This document shows positions 1 through 7,138 of a DNA stretch of 14,606 bases, piece after piece. Under the pieces are notes generated by a model that was given only the letters and a program-made list of their open reading frames with translations, was not told where the DNA came from and made no database searches. Made by a program: the position numbers and the translations under genes. Positions within the stretch are counted from its first letter, which is position 1. The number at the start of each line of letters is the position of its first letter. The stretch spans positions 5,721 to 20,326 of the forward strand of contig PLUJ01000118.1 of NCBI GenBank assembly GCA_003165455.1. Direction: 5' to 3'. The DNA is from Acidobacteriaceae bacterium. Lineage in GTDB: Bacteria > Acidobacteriota > Terriglobia > Terriglobales > Acidobacteriaceae.

Positions 1-865
1 TGTCGATCTCATCCAGGAAAATGATTCCCGAGTTTTCCACGCGATCAATTGCGATCCGCGTTACCTGATCCATATCGATGAGCCGCTGCTCTTCTTCCTG
101 AATCAGGTATTCGAACGCTTCGTTCACCTTCATCTTCCGTTTCTTGGTGCGGGCGCCGAAGATGTTGGGCAGCATGTCTTTGATGTTGATATCCATCTCC
201 TCCATGCCCTGATTGCTCATGATTTCGAAGGTGGGGAAGTTGCGCTCGCGAACATCGATCTCGACCTGCCGCTCGTCGAGTTTGCCTTCTCGCAATTGCT
301 GCCGTAATTTCTCGCGGGTGCGCGAAGACGATTCGGCCATAGCCGTGCTGCTATCGATCACGACTCCGCCGGAAGTCGTGCTCTCTCCGGGCTTGGATGG
401 CGGCGTGGGGGGCAACAAAATATCGAGCAAACGTTCCTCTGCATTTAGTTCCGCTTTGTCCGATACGTCTTCCAATTTTTCTTCGCGAACATTGTCGATC
501 GCAATCTCGACCAGGTCGCGGACCATGGACTCGACATCGCGCCCTACATATCCAACTTCGGTAAACTTCGAGGCCTCCACTTTCAAAAAGGGAGAGTTCG
601 CCAGCTTCGCCAGCCGACGCGCAATCTCGGTCTTGCCCACACCGGTGGGCCCAATCATGATGATGTTCTTTGGGATAATTTCTTCCGCCAGTTCAGGCGT
701 AAGCTTTTGCCGGCGCGTGCGATTTCTGAGAGCGATCGCCACCGCTCGCTTCGCGTCCTTCTGGCCAATCACATATTTGTCGAGTTCCACGACGATCTCT
801 CGAGGAGTCAGTTCGTCGAGTGCCAGTTGTTCTTCTTCAGCGCTGCTGGGGAGATAAATAGCCAT
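1..865 (-). CDS. hslU: HslU, ATPase/unfoldase subunit of the HslUV protease (C-terminus beyond the window)
   Basis: This is the AAA+ ATPase that unfolds substrates and threads them into the HslV peptidase chamber in the cytoplasm. The 288 visible residues begin with an ATG at 865-863. Residues 20-35 carry the HslU/ClpX-type entry segment (TPREIVVELDKYVIGQ). Walker A, GPTGVGKT, is at residues 72-79, and FTEVGYVGRDVE follows. The last visible residues, LDEID, are the Walker B motif, so the sensor and C-terminal regions lie outside the window. Compared from memory with E. coli HslU, the N-terminus is about 15 residues longer, and the intermediate (I) domain has an extra Pro/Ser/Thr-rich linker around residues 160-190. 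It lies 54 nt downstream of hslV on the same strand, the usual hslVU order. I see no clear Shine-Dalgarno sequence before the ATG, so translation may be coupled to hslV. Identity is secure; the exact start is less so. Confidence 0.96.
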   Translation of the reverse strand, partial: MAIYLPSSAEEEQLALDELTPREIVVELDKYVIGQKDAKRAVAIALRNRTRRQKLTPELAEEIIPKNIIMIGPTGVGKTEIARRLAKLANSPFLKVEASKFTEVGYVGRDVESMVRDLVEIAIDNVREEKLEDVSDKAELNAEERLLDILLPPTPPSKPGESTTSGGVVIDSSTAMAESSSRTREKLRQQLREGKLDERQVEIDVRERNFPTFEIMSNQGMEEMDINIKDMLPNIFGARTKKRKMKVNEAFEYLIQEEEQRLIDMDQVTRIAIDRVENSGIIFLDEID

Positions 866-919
866 AAGGTAAGACAGTCAGTGATCGTTCGTTTCAGTTC
901 GCCAACGACAATCGACTCT

Positions 920-1462
920 TCACAATTCCTCAATCGTTACCGCGTCATTGGTATAGATGCACATCTTGCCGGCAATCTTCATCGCTTCTTCGGCAATTCT
1001 CCGGGCTGGGAGTTCAGTGTGTCGCGACAACGCTTCCGCCGCAGCCTGGGCGTAAGGGCCGCCGCTGCCAATGGCAGCCACCCCGCCATCTGGCTCAATC
1101 ACGTCGCCTTGTCCGCTCAGCAGGAAGGTCTGCTCCTTGTCGCAAACCAGCAGGAGCGCCTCCAGATGGCGAAGAAATTTATCGGTTCGCCAGTCTTTGG
1201 CGAGCTCAACCGCGCCGCGCCCTAAGTTGCCGTGGTATTGCTCGAGTTTGGCCTCGAAGCGGCTAAAAAGCGTGAAGGCGTCCGCCGTCGATCCCGCGAA
1301 GCCCGCTAGAATTTTGTCATTGTAGAGCCGCCGAATCTTCTTGGCCGTATGTTTGATAACCGATTCGCCGAGCGTAACCTGCCCGTCTCCGGCAAGAACC
1401 ACGCTGCCATTGCGGCGTATGGATAAAACCGTAGTAGATCGTATCAGTCGCTTCGTAGGCAT
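920..1462 (-). CDS. hslV: HslV, threonine peptidase subunit of the HslUV protease
   Basis: This is the proteasome-beta-like N-terminal-threonine hydrolase that forms the double-hexamer core of HslUV and degrades proteins fed by HslU. The protein has 180 residues. The family's mature start TTxxSxRRNG appears at residues 10-19, so Thr10 should become the catalytic N-terminal Thr1 after removal of a nine-residue propeptide. Aligned to mature numbering, the family active-site residues are present: Asp26 (Asp17, in GDGQ), Lys42 (Lys33) and Ser133 (Ser124, in GSGGPYA). The C-terminus ends at TIEEL, a few residues shorter than E. coli HslV. The only in-frame ATG near the start is at 1462-1460, so the propeptide is not a mis-called start. 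A TATAAT hexamer lies just upstream. hslU follows after 54 nt. Confidence 0.97.
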   Translation of the reverse strand: MPTKRLIRSTTVLSIRRNGSVVLAGDGQVTLGESVIKHTAKKIRRLYNDKILAGFAGSTADAFTLFSRFEAKLEQYHGNLGRGAVELAKDWRTDKFLRHLEALLLVCDKEQTFLLSGQGDVIEPDGGVAAIGSGGPYAQAAAEALSRHTELPARRIAEEAMKIAGKMCIYTNDAVTIEEL

Positions 1463-1476
1463 GAGTGCAATCCATG

Positions 1477-1505
1477 ATTATAACAGCGAGAGCGGCGACG
1501 ACAGC
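1477..1505 (-). promoter_or_regulatory. Candidate sigma-70 promoter for hslVU
   Basis: Read on the minus strand, 1482-1477 is a perfect TATAAT. About 16 bp upstream, the hexamer at 1504-1499 reads CTGTCG, only a 3/6 match to TTGACA. Transcription would begin near 1470, leaving an 8-nt leader before the hslV ATG at 1462, so the message would be nearly leaderless. The element lies in the 121-nt gap after the kinase gene, which also lacks a visible terminator. It is therefore either a separate hslVU promoter or a chance match. Confidence 0.35.
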
Positions 1506-1583
1506 GCTGAGCCATTTGATGAAAATCGCCGGTGCGCTGGAGACGCGAACGGATGATTGGTGAACCACGACAGCCACAATTTC

Positions 1584-4301
1584 CTATTCAATCTCCGGCC
1601 GCCACAACGGTTCGCCGCCCAGGGAATGATAGAAACCCCACGCCGCAAGGGCCACGACGCTTAGCAGCGCCAATACGGATGTACTCATGTACCAGGCGGA
1701 AAGGTCGGAGGTGAAAGGAACGTTGCCCAGCATGTCAACCGTGAAGATCGCACAGGCTAAAGGGATCAGTCCAAAACGATAGACGATAAGCACAGCCACC
1801 GCGTAGACCAGAATTTCCGTTGGCAACTCAATCGCCACGTGCGAAGAGCTCAAAGCGCGGGGAAGTGCGAAAATTGCAACAAACGCAATCGCGGCCAGCC
1901 AATCTTTTCGCAAGACCACTTTCAATCCCAGCAAAAGAAAGAAGAACTGCAAAGTCCCGAGGATTGAGGTGGGCACTTGCCCAAACCATACGCCCAGAGC
2001 GGCGCGGCCACCTTCCAGGTAGGCGGTTTGTCCAACGTCGGGAGCCCCTCCCATGTACAAGTTCGCGATACTGCGAACTCCAAAAATTAAAATCCAAAGC
2101 ATCCCTAGCATCACGCCGAATAATATATCCCGGCCAACCAGTGGGTCGCGAAACTGCCCGGACAGCAAGCGGCTCCACGAAATCACGGCATGCGGCCATC
2201 GCCGCCGCACCCACGGCTCCAGCGCCAGATAAAGCATCCAAGTAACAGCGGCCGCGAAAATGGAGGCGCTCAATCCCAGCAAAAACATTCCAAACATGTC
2301 GAGAGTTGGCACCAGATGTGCCAAACAGAACCAGAGTAAAGTCTCCAGAGTAAACATGATCGTCGCCAGCCGGAACGCTCCTTCGCGGTCGCCCCGTCCC
2401 TGCCGATAATTTTGCCGCGCCAGATGGATCGCGCCTAAAAGCAGCGCGATCAACAAAGCTACGCCGAGCAGCGCTGTGACTTTCTTCCCGGTCGAATCCT
2501 CCGGGCTCTTCATCCGTTCCGGTTTTGTCCAGTCGCTGATCAGGGAGAAGAAAACCGGCTTACCGCGCCACGCCGCGGCTTCAACCCGCAAGGCCCGCGT
2601 AGTTCCCGGCCAGTTCCCGGTCCACGCCATTCGCGCATCCGATGCGGCCAGCGAATTCCACAGCGGCTCGGCTTTCTGAAATTTCGATGCATCGAGACCC
2701 GCGACACTAAAAAGCGAACTCCAATCGACAGGGGTGAGCGCCTCACCGGGGTTCTCCTTTTGCGGCGGGATCGCCTGCAAATAAGTCAGACGCCCTTGGG
2801 GATCGAGCCTCACGTTTACCATCCCGGACGTAACCGTCGGCGGATCGGTTTGACTGACAATTCCCGAGTTCAGCAAAAGGCTGTGAATATCCGTCGAGTA
2901 CATATACTCCGGACTTTGCCGGTACCAATATTGCAAAAGTGAAGGCCGCGCCGCGAGCACCGCGTCCCAGTCCGCACGCGGCTTGTCGTTTTTCTCCACG
3001 TAATCCTGGAAGTCATCATCCTGAGCAAGGCCGTGCGCGCTGTCGAGCGGACGAGCTTCGTATCCAAGCCGTGCAATGATTTCATGCGCTTTTTGCGTGA
3101 GAACCTCGGGCGATTGATCCAACTGCATCTTGCCCAGCGGACTGTAATGCGCTGAAAGAATAGCGACCAAACACAAGGCAAGCAGTACAGCGCCAAAACA
3201 CGCCACCGCCACTCGTGGACGCAATCCCGCAGTTTCACCGGATGCGGCAACCATCTGCGGCGAAGGGGTTTCTCCCGCCGCCAACGCCGCTGCCAACGGA
3301 TCGCCTCCCGGCAACGCCGCCGCCACACTGAGCACCGTGGCTGGGCGCGCCGAAGTTTCCGTTTCCAGGCAGCGTAGGATCACTCGCTCAATGACCGGAT
3401 TCAAATCTCGAACGACACTCGATGGGCGGCTCACCGCCCGATCGGTCTGATCCCGCAACGTCTTCGCAGGTTTTTCCCCGAACGCCCGCTTGCCGGTAAA
3501 AACTTCGTACAAAACCAATCCGAGTGAATAAATATCACTTCTCGTGCTGACTTCTTTCCCGGCCAATTGTTCCGGCGCCATGTAGGCTGGAGTACCGCTG
3601 CGCACTTCCGCGCCCTGAATCTGATCGGCCACTCCCGCCAGACCGAAGTCGGTGATCACCACCTGCCCTCGACCGTCCAGCATGATGTTTGCGGGCTTCA
3701 GGTCGCGATGAAGAACTCCCTTCGCATGCGCGGCTGCCAGTCCGGCACAGAGCTGGCGCGCAATGTCGAGTGCCTTATCTTCCGGAAGCCGCCCGATGCG
3801 CCGCAGCAGCGACGCCAGATCCTCGCCGTCGACATACTCCATCGTAAAAAAGGTGTGGCCTTCTACATCCCCTACGTCATACACTCGGCAAACATTGGGA
3901 TGAGAAACGCGGCGCGCGATCCGAACCTCATTCTTGAATCGTTCCAGCAGTCCGGCATCCCGCGCCGCTTCGTCGGGCAAGAACTTAAGCGCCACGGGTT
4001 GGCCCAGGGTTAAGTCGTCGGCGCGATACACCTCGCCCATACCGCCCTTTCCCAGCAAAGCAATGATGCGGTAGCGTCCAGCCAATAACCGTCCGGGAAG
4101 AAATCGGCCTTCGCTCAAATATTCCGGGCCACTCGAGGTCCGCGATGAGGTGGCGGACGCGGGTCGCGCCGGCAGCGGCGAAGTTGCCGTCGCAAAGTCA
4201 AGGGTAGCCAGTTCGTCCGTCCCGCTCGCAGGCGCACCACACGAGGCACAAAAGCGTGCATTGACGGGAATCTCGGCGGTGCACGATAAGCAGTTAGACA
4301 T
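1584..4301 (-). CDS. Membrane Ser/Thr protein kinase with N-terminal zinc ribbon and polytopic C-terminal module
   Basis: This is a Hanks-type (PknB-like) kinase that phosphorylates protein Ser/Thr; its substrates are unknown. The chosen ATG at 4301 gives 905 residues. It puts a CxxC-x10-CxxC zinc ribbon (Cys4, 7, 18, 21) at the extreme N-terminus; an upstream start at 4349 would only add a poorly structured 16-residue leader. The kinase core is complete: glycine loop GKGGMG (84-89), VALK lysine 106, HRDLKPAN from 198, DFG 218-220 and APE 242-244. A transmembrane helix at about 363-384 is followed by some 220 residues that should be extracytoplasmic (about 385-607). After residue 608 come roughly eight to nine more hydrophobic helices, interrupted by a polar loop with LEPWVRRRWP (694-703) and FRDPLVGRD (717-725). 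I recall similar tails in acidobacterial kinases but know no assigned function. The gene is divergent from the plus-strand membrane protein at 4427 and lies upstream of hslVU. Confidence 0.93.
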   Translation of the reverse strand: MSNCLSCTAEIPVNARFCASCGAPASGTDELATLDFATATSPLPARPASATSSRTSSGPEYLSEGRFLPGRLLAGRYRIIALLGKGGMGEVYRADDLTLGQPVALKFLPDEAARDAGLLERFKNEVRIARRVSHPNVCRVYDVGDVEGHTFFTMEYVDGEDLASLLRRIGRLPEDKALDIARQLCAGLAAAHAKGVLHRDLKPANIMLDGRGQVVITDFGLAGVADQIQGAEVRSGTPAYMAPEQLAGKEVSTRSDIYSLGLVLYEVFTGKRAFGEKPAKTLRDQTDRAVSRPSSVVRDLNPVIERVILRCLETETSARPATVLSVAAALPGGDPLAAALAAGETPSPQMVAASGETAGLRPRVAVACFGAVLLALCLVAILSAHYSPLGKMQLDQSPEVLTQKAHEIIARLGYEARPLDSAHGLAQDDDFQDYVEKNDKPRADWDAVLAARPSLLQYWYRQSPEYMYSTDIHSLLLNSGIVSQTDPPTVTSGMVNVRLDPQGRLTYLQAIPPQKENPGEALTPVDWSSLFSVAGLDASKFQKAEPLWNSLAASDARMAWTGNWPGTTRALRVEAAAWRGKPVFFSLISDWTKPERMKSPEDSTGKKVTALLGVALLIALLLGAIHLARQNYRQGRGDREGAFRLATIMFTLETLLWFCLAHLVPTLDMFGMFLLGLSASIFAAAVTWMLYLALEPWVRRRWPHAVISWSRLLSGQFRDPLVGRDILFGVMLGMLWILIFGVRSIANLYMGGAPDVGQTAYLEGGRAALGVWFGQVPTSILGTLQFFFLLLGLKVVLRKDWLAAIAFVAIFALPRALSSSHVAIELPTEILVYAVAVLIVYRFGLIPLACAIFTVDMLGNVPFTSDLSAWYMSTSVLALLSVVALAAWGFYHSLGGEPLWRPEIE

Positions 4302-4426
4302 GATTTTCCGTCCAGTGTACCGCGCCCACAATAATAGCGTTTGCTTCAACCCTTCGAATAGGAGACTAATCTAAAATATCCAGCTCGAAAGCAAACTCAA
4401 TTTTCCTGTGTATTACCATCCAGACG
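4302..4426. other. Divergent intergenic region between the kinase and the GT-C-like gene
   Basis: This 125-bp spacer must hold the 5' signals of both genes. It is AT-richer than the flanking genes. On the minus strand there is a TATTAT (4336-4331) that could be a kinase -10 element, but no convincing -35 box sits at the right distance. AGGAG occurs on the plus strand around 4361-4365, with no start codon behind it. No inverted repeat or riboswitch-like structure was recognised. Confidence 0.4.
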
Positions 4427-6049
4427 ATGCCCTTGCTCATCCGTCGTTGGTTCTCTGACCCGCTCATTCTTCTATGTCTCAGCGCAGGTTTGCTCGCGTT
4501 CGTCGTCCAGTCCGGTGAACTTGGCACCGCCGACACCATGCACCGCCTCCAAACCACGCATTGGCTCTGGACTTCCGATCCGCAGGTGCCCGCCGCCGAC
4601 TATCCTGAGTTTGGTCTGCGCGGCCGTGACGGTCAAATCTATAGCTGGTATGGAATCGGACAATCGCTGCTCATGCTTCCCGCCGATCTGCTCGGCACCT
4701 GGATCTCCCATTGGCGAATGTTTTCCGATTATCAGGACGATCCTGCCATACGTTCCATCGTGGTTAGCTACCTGACCGGCATTCTGGTAAATGTTCTCAC
4801 CGCGCTCATCGCCCTTCGAATGCTCCGCCAGTTACGCTTTACTGTTCGCGAGTCCGTACTGGGCGTGCTCGCACTAATGTTCTGTACCACTCACCTTCAC
4901 TACACCCAGAACATGATGGAGAACAACTACATCATGCTTCTCACCTTGGCTGGATTTTCTTTCCAGTACGACTGGCTGCGGACACGAAGCAAGCATGCGC
5001 TATTGATGGGCAGCGCTGCCCTTGGCCTGAACTTGCTCACCCGGCTCACAACCGGCCTCGATAATATCGGGGCCGGCATTTTTATTCTTCTGGTGTTGTG
5101 GTTTGAAAAAGTTCGGCCGAAAGAACTTTGGTTCCGATTTGTTGCTTACTGCAAAGTCGCGGCTCCGGTTTACTTTTTTTTCTTTCTGTTGGATCGCCTT
5201 TATCAGTTTTATAGGTTTGGATCGTTCACCAACACCTATGTGTCTATTTTCGCCAGGGAACAGCGTCTCCAGGATCCCACGCTGCCGCTGAATTTTCCCT
5301 GGAGCACCCCTTTTATCGAAGGCTTCCTGGGACCACTGTTCAAGCCGGAGAAGTCGATTTTCCTGTTCGATCCGTTGCTGGTCCTGTTGTTAATTCTCAT
5401 CGCCACCCTCTGGAAGCGGCTCTCGCCGGCAGTTCGCGCCTATTGCGTTGCTTCACTCCTGCTTCTGCTCGGCTACATCAGCTTCTATGCGAAGTACACA
5501 TATTGGGCGGGCGATTTCGCGTGGGGCGATCGATATGTTTCCACATCCGTGGAACTGGCGTCGCTTCTAGCCGTTCCTTTGCTTTTGCGCTACCGCAACG
5601 CTCTTAGCGCATGGATCTGGCGCGGTGGACTTCTTCTGATCGGAGCCAGCCTAGTCGTCCAGCTTGCGTCGCTCACCTTCTGGCTTCCGCTGGAGATTTA
5701 CCAGATGGAGACACTTGGTCATCCCACATTCGTAATCGCACTTCGCTTCAAAAACATCGCGGCGTTTGCGCTGGGAAAAATGGACGCCTGGGGTTTAAAC
5801 AATGAGTCGATGACTCAGGATCCCTGGGATTACGTCCACATCACCACCTGGAATTTTCTGCCTTTTTTGTTGCGTCGAGTGGGCGCGGCTCCGAGATGGG
5901 TAGTCAATCTCGCCTTGGCGGTATGGTTGGCTGCGGTTGCAGCTCTTCTTCTTCTCGTGAAACGACTGTTGGATTGTCGTCTCGAAGAGCCCTATCTCTC
6001 TCTCGACCACGCAGATTTGCTTTACGATAAAAATGGACTGCCCAGGTGA
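4427..6049 (+). CDS. Polytopic membrane protein, probable GT-C-fold glycosyltransferase
   Basis: This is a 540-residue integral membrane protein with about ten or more hydrophobic helices. Its layout suits the GT-C superfamily, whose members transfer sugars from lipid-linked donors on the outer face of the membrane. After the first helix (about 11-28) an extracytoplasmic loop contains acidic residues (Glu31, Asp36) and the pattern RLQTTHWLW (40-48). YSWYGIGQSLLMLPADLLG follows at 72-90. Later come GPLFKPEKSIFLFDP (302-316) and WGDRY (366-370), which resemble motifs I associate with hypothetical GT-C proteins. This is recognition by pattern only: no donor, acceptor or named family can be assigned, and other polytopic proteins are possible. 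The C-terminus (about 515-540) is polar and probably cytoplasmic. The ATG at 4427 has no obvious ribosome-binding site. It is the first gene of a plus-strand run; a DinB-like gene follows after 38 nt. Confidence 0.75.
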   Translation: MPLLIRRWFSDPLILLCLSAGLLAFVVQSGELGTADTMHRLQTTHWLWTSDPQVPAADYPEFGLRGRDGQIYSWYGIGQSLLMLPADLLGTWISHWRMFSDYQDDPAIRSIVVSYLTGILVNVLTALIALRMLRQLRFTVRESVLGVLALMFCTTHLHYTQNMMENNYIMLLTLAGFSFQYDWLRTRSKHALLMGSAALGLNLLTRLTTGLDNIGAGIFILLVLWFEKVRPKELWFRFVAYCKVAAPVYFFFFLLDRLYQFYRFGSFTNTYVSIFAREQRLQDPTLPLNFPWSTPFIEGFLGPLFKPEKSIFLFDPLLVLLLILIATLWKRLSPAVRAYCVASLLLLLGYISFYAKYTYWAGDFAWGDRYVSTSVELASLLAVPLLLRYRNALSAWIWRGGLLLIGASLVVQLASLTFWLPLEIYQMETLGHPTFVIALRFKNIAAFALGKMDAWGLNNESMTQDPWDYVHITTWNFLPFLLRRVGAAPRWVVNLALAVWLAAVAALLLLVKRLLDCRLEEPYLSLDHADLLYDKNGLPR

Positions 6050-6087
6050 TTGTCGCTACCTTCGCTATAGATTAACGTTAAGTAATC

Positions 6088-6561
6088 TTGGACCTACTGG
6101 ACCATTCCCGCCGTCAATTTACCTACAACATCTGGGCAAACGCCGAAGTGTTGGACGGAATCGACAAAAGCAAGCCGGGCTTGCCCGGACGCCCGCTTCA
6201 ACTGCTCGCACATATCCTTTCCGCCGAACGGTTGTGGCTCGAACGGATCACGCACCAGCCCCAGAGCCTCGCCGTTTGGCCGGAGCTCAGCATCGCACAA
6301 TGTGAAGCTCAAATAGAGGAACTTACACGATTATGGAAGTCCTATCTCTCCGGCGCTTCACTTTCCAGATTCTTCGAGACCATCGCTTATACCAATAGCA
6401 GGGGCGAATCGTGGTCGAATACGGTGCAAGAGATTTTGACCCATGTACTATTTCATTCCGCATATCATCGGGGGCAGATCGCCAACGAAATGCGCGCATG
6501 CGGGGCAACTCCCGCTCACACGGACTTCATCCACGCCGCACGCCATGGCCTGATTGAATAG
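6088..6561 (+). CDS. DinB/YfiT-like metal-binding four-helix protein
   Basis: The 157-residue protein fits the DinB superfamily, a four-helix-bundle fold that usually binds a divalent metal through three histidines. Members act as thiol-dependent transferases or remain uncharacterised, and the family name comes from a DNA-damage-inducible Bacillus gene. The N-terminus (FTYNIWAN, 11-18) is typical. His42 (in AHILSAERLW) and the pair His123/His127 in FHSAYHRGQ (122-130) are the expected metal triad; His119 lies one turn before. Only TTG at 6088 can start this frame: an in-frame TAA lies at 6079-6081, and the two codons between are GTA and ATC. The Shine-Dalgarno sequence is weak. The gene begins 38 nt after the GT-C-like gene and ends 24 nt before the methyltransferase-like gene, so cotranscription is likely. 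Substrate is unknown. Confidence 0.85.
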   Translation: MDLLDHSRRQFTYNIWANAEVLDGIDKSKPGLPGRPLQLLAHILSAERLWLERITHQPQSLAVWPELSIAQCEAQIEELTRLWKSYLSGASLSRFFETIAYTNSRGESWSNTVQEILTHVLFHSAYHRGQIANEMRACGATPAHTDFIHAARHGLIE

Positions 6562-6585
6562 CCAGAATGAAAGGGTCGCAGGTTG

Positions 6586-7011
6586 ATGGAAGGCCAACGG
6601 TTCTATGCCATCACCATGGCTCGGATCGTCTCTATCGTCGCCTTTGTATGGTTTGTTTTCTTCATGCCCGGCCCTTGGGGTTGGCAGCGTGACCTTGGCA
6701 CCTTGCTGGTTATCGCCGGAGCCATCGGGATTTCAATTGCGCATTATCAATTGGGTTCCTCCTTCTCGGTACGAGCCGAAGCTCATCATCTGGTAACCCA
6801 TGGCATTTACTCGAAAATCCGCAATCCAATTTACGTCTTCGGCATGCTGTTGATTGCGGGCTTCGTCATGGCGAGCCATCGCCCGCGTCTGTGGCTGATT
6901 CTCCCTATCGTCATTATTGTGCAGATCGTGCGAGCCCGCAGGGAGGCCCACGTTCTCGAGTCAGCTTTCGGCGACGCGTACCGCCAGTACCGCCGCAAGA
7001 CATGGTTCTAG
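6586..7011 (+). CDS. Isoprenylcysteine carboxyl methyltransferase (ICMT)/phospholipid methyltransferase-like membrane protein
   Basis: This small integral membrane protein (141 residues) has about four hydrophobic helices, at roughly 11-29, 35-53, 81-96 and 101-117. The signature of the ICMT/PEMT-like SAM-dependent methyltransferase families is in the C-terminal half: HGIYSKIRNPIY (72-83), then RREAHVLESAFGDAYRQY (118-135), where the RxE, the E and the YxxY pattern contribute to cofactor binding in studied relatives. Bacteria lack prenylated CaaX proteins, so the substrate is probably a lipid or another small molecule; this cannot be decided here. I start at ATG 6586 rather than the adjacent in-frame TTG 6583. 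AGG just upstream and AAGGG slightly further are possible ribosome-binding sites. The stop codon lies inside a 14-bp tandem duplication. Confidence 0.88.
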   Translation: MEGQRFYAITMARIVSIVAFVWFVFFMPGPWGWQRDLGTLLVIAGAIGISIAHYQLGSSFSVRAEAHHLVTHGIYSKIRNPIYVFGMLLIAGFVMASHRPRLWLILPIVIIVQIVRARREAHVLESAFGDAYRQYRRKTWF

Positions 7012-7032
7012 GCCGATTGTTCTAGGCCGATT
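7005..7032 (+). repeat. Perfect 14-bp tandem duplication across the stop codon
   Basis: GTTCTAGGCCGATT occurs at 7005-7018 and again, with no spacer, at 7019-7032. The first copy contains the TAG stop (7009-7011) of the methyltransferase-like gene. The second copy lies in the 3' untranslated region and carries the same TAG. This is directly visible and probably a replication-slippage duplication. Confidence 0.9.
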
Positions 7033-7138
7033 CGTGTAGCGTCATCCCCCAGCGGAACGAGGGATACTGCGTTCTGCCCCAATCCCGCCGCTCATTCCTA
7101 TCCACCCTTCGACTGCACCGTGGGTTAATATCTCAGGA

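Noticed and set aside
213..857. Long open frame on the plus strand opposite hslU
   Set aside because: The product is Ser/Arg-rich low-complexity sequence, while the opposite strand encodes a full HslU N-terminal half with Walker motifs.
1317..1577. 86-residue minus-strand frame between the kinase and hslV
   Set aside because: It overlaps hslV in another frame, and its C-terminal part is the Arg/Gln-rich shadow of hslV. Its N-terminal hydrophobic stretch has no ribosome-binding site.
1820..2245. Overlapping open frames on both strands inside the kinase membrane tail
   Set aside because: Both give Arg-rich products without domains and fall wholly within the coherent kinase frame.
6033..6305. 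90-residue plus-strand frame bridging the GT-C-like and DinB-like genes
   Set aside because: It is the shifted frame of the DinB-like gene, rich in Arg, Pro and Thr, with no recognisable fold.
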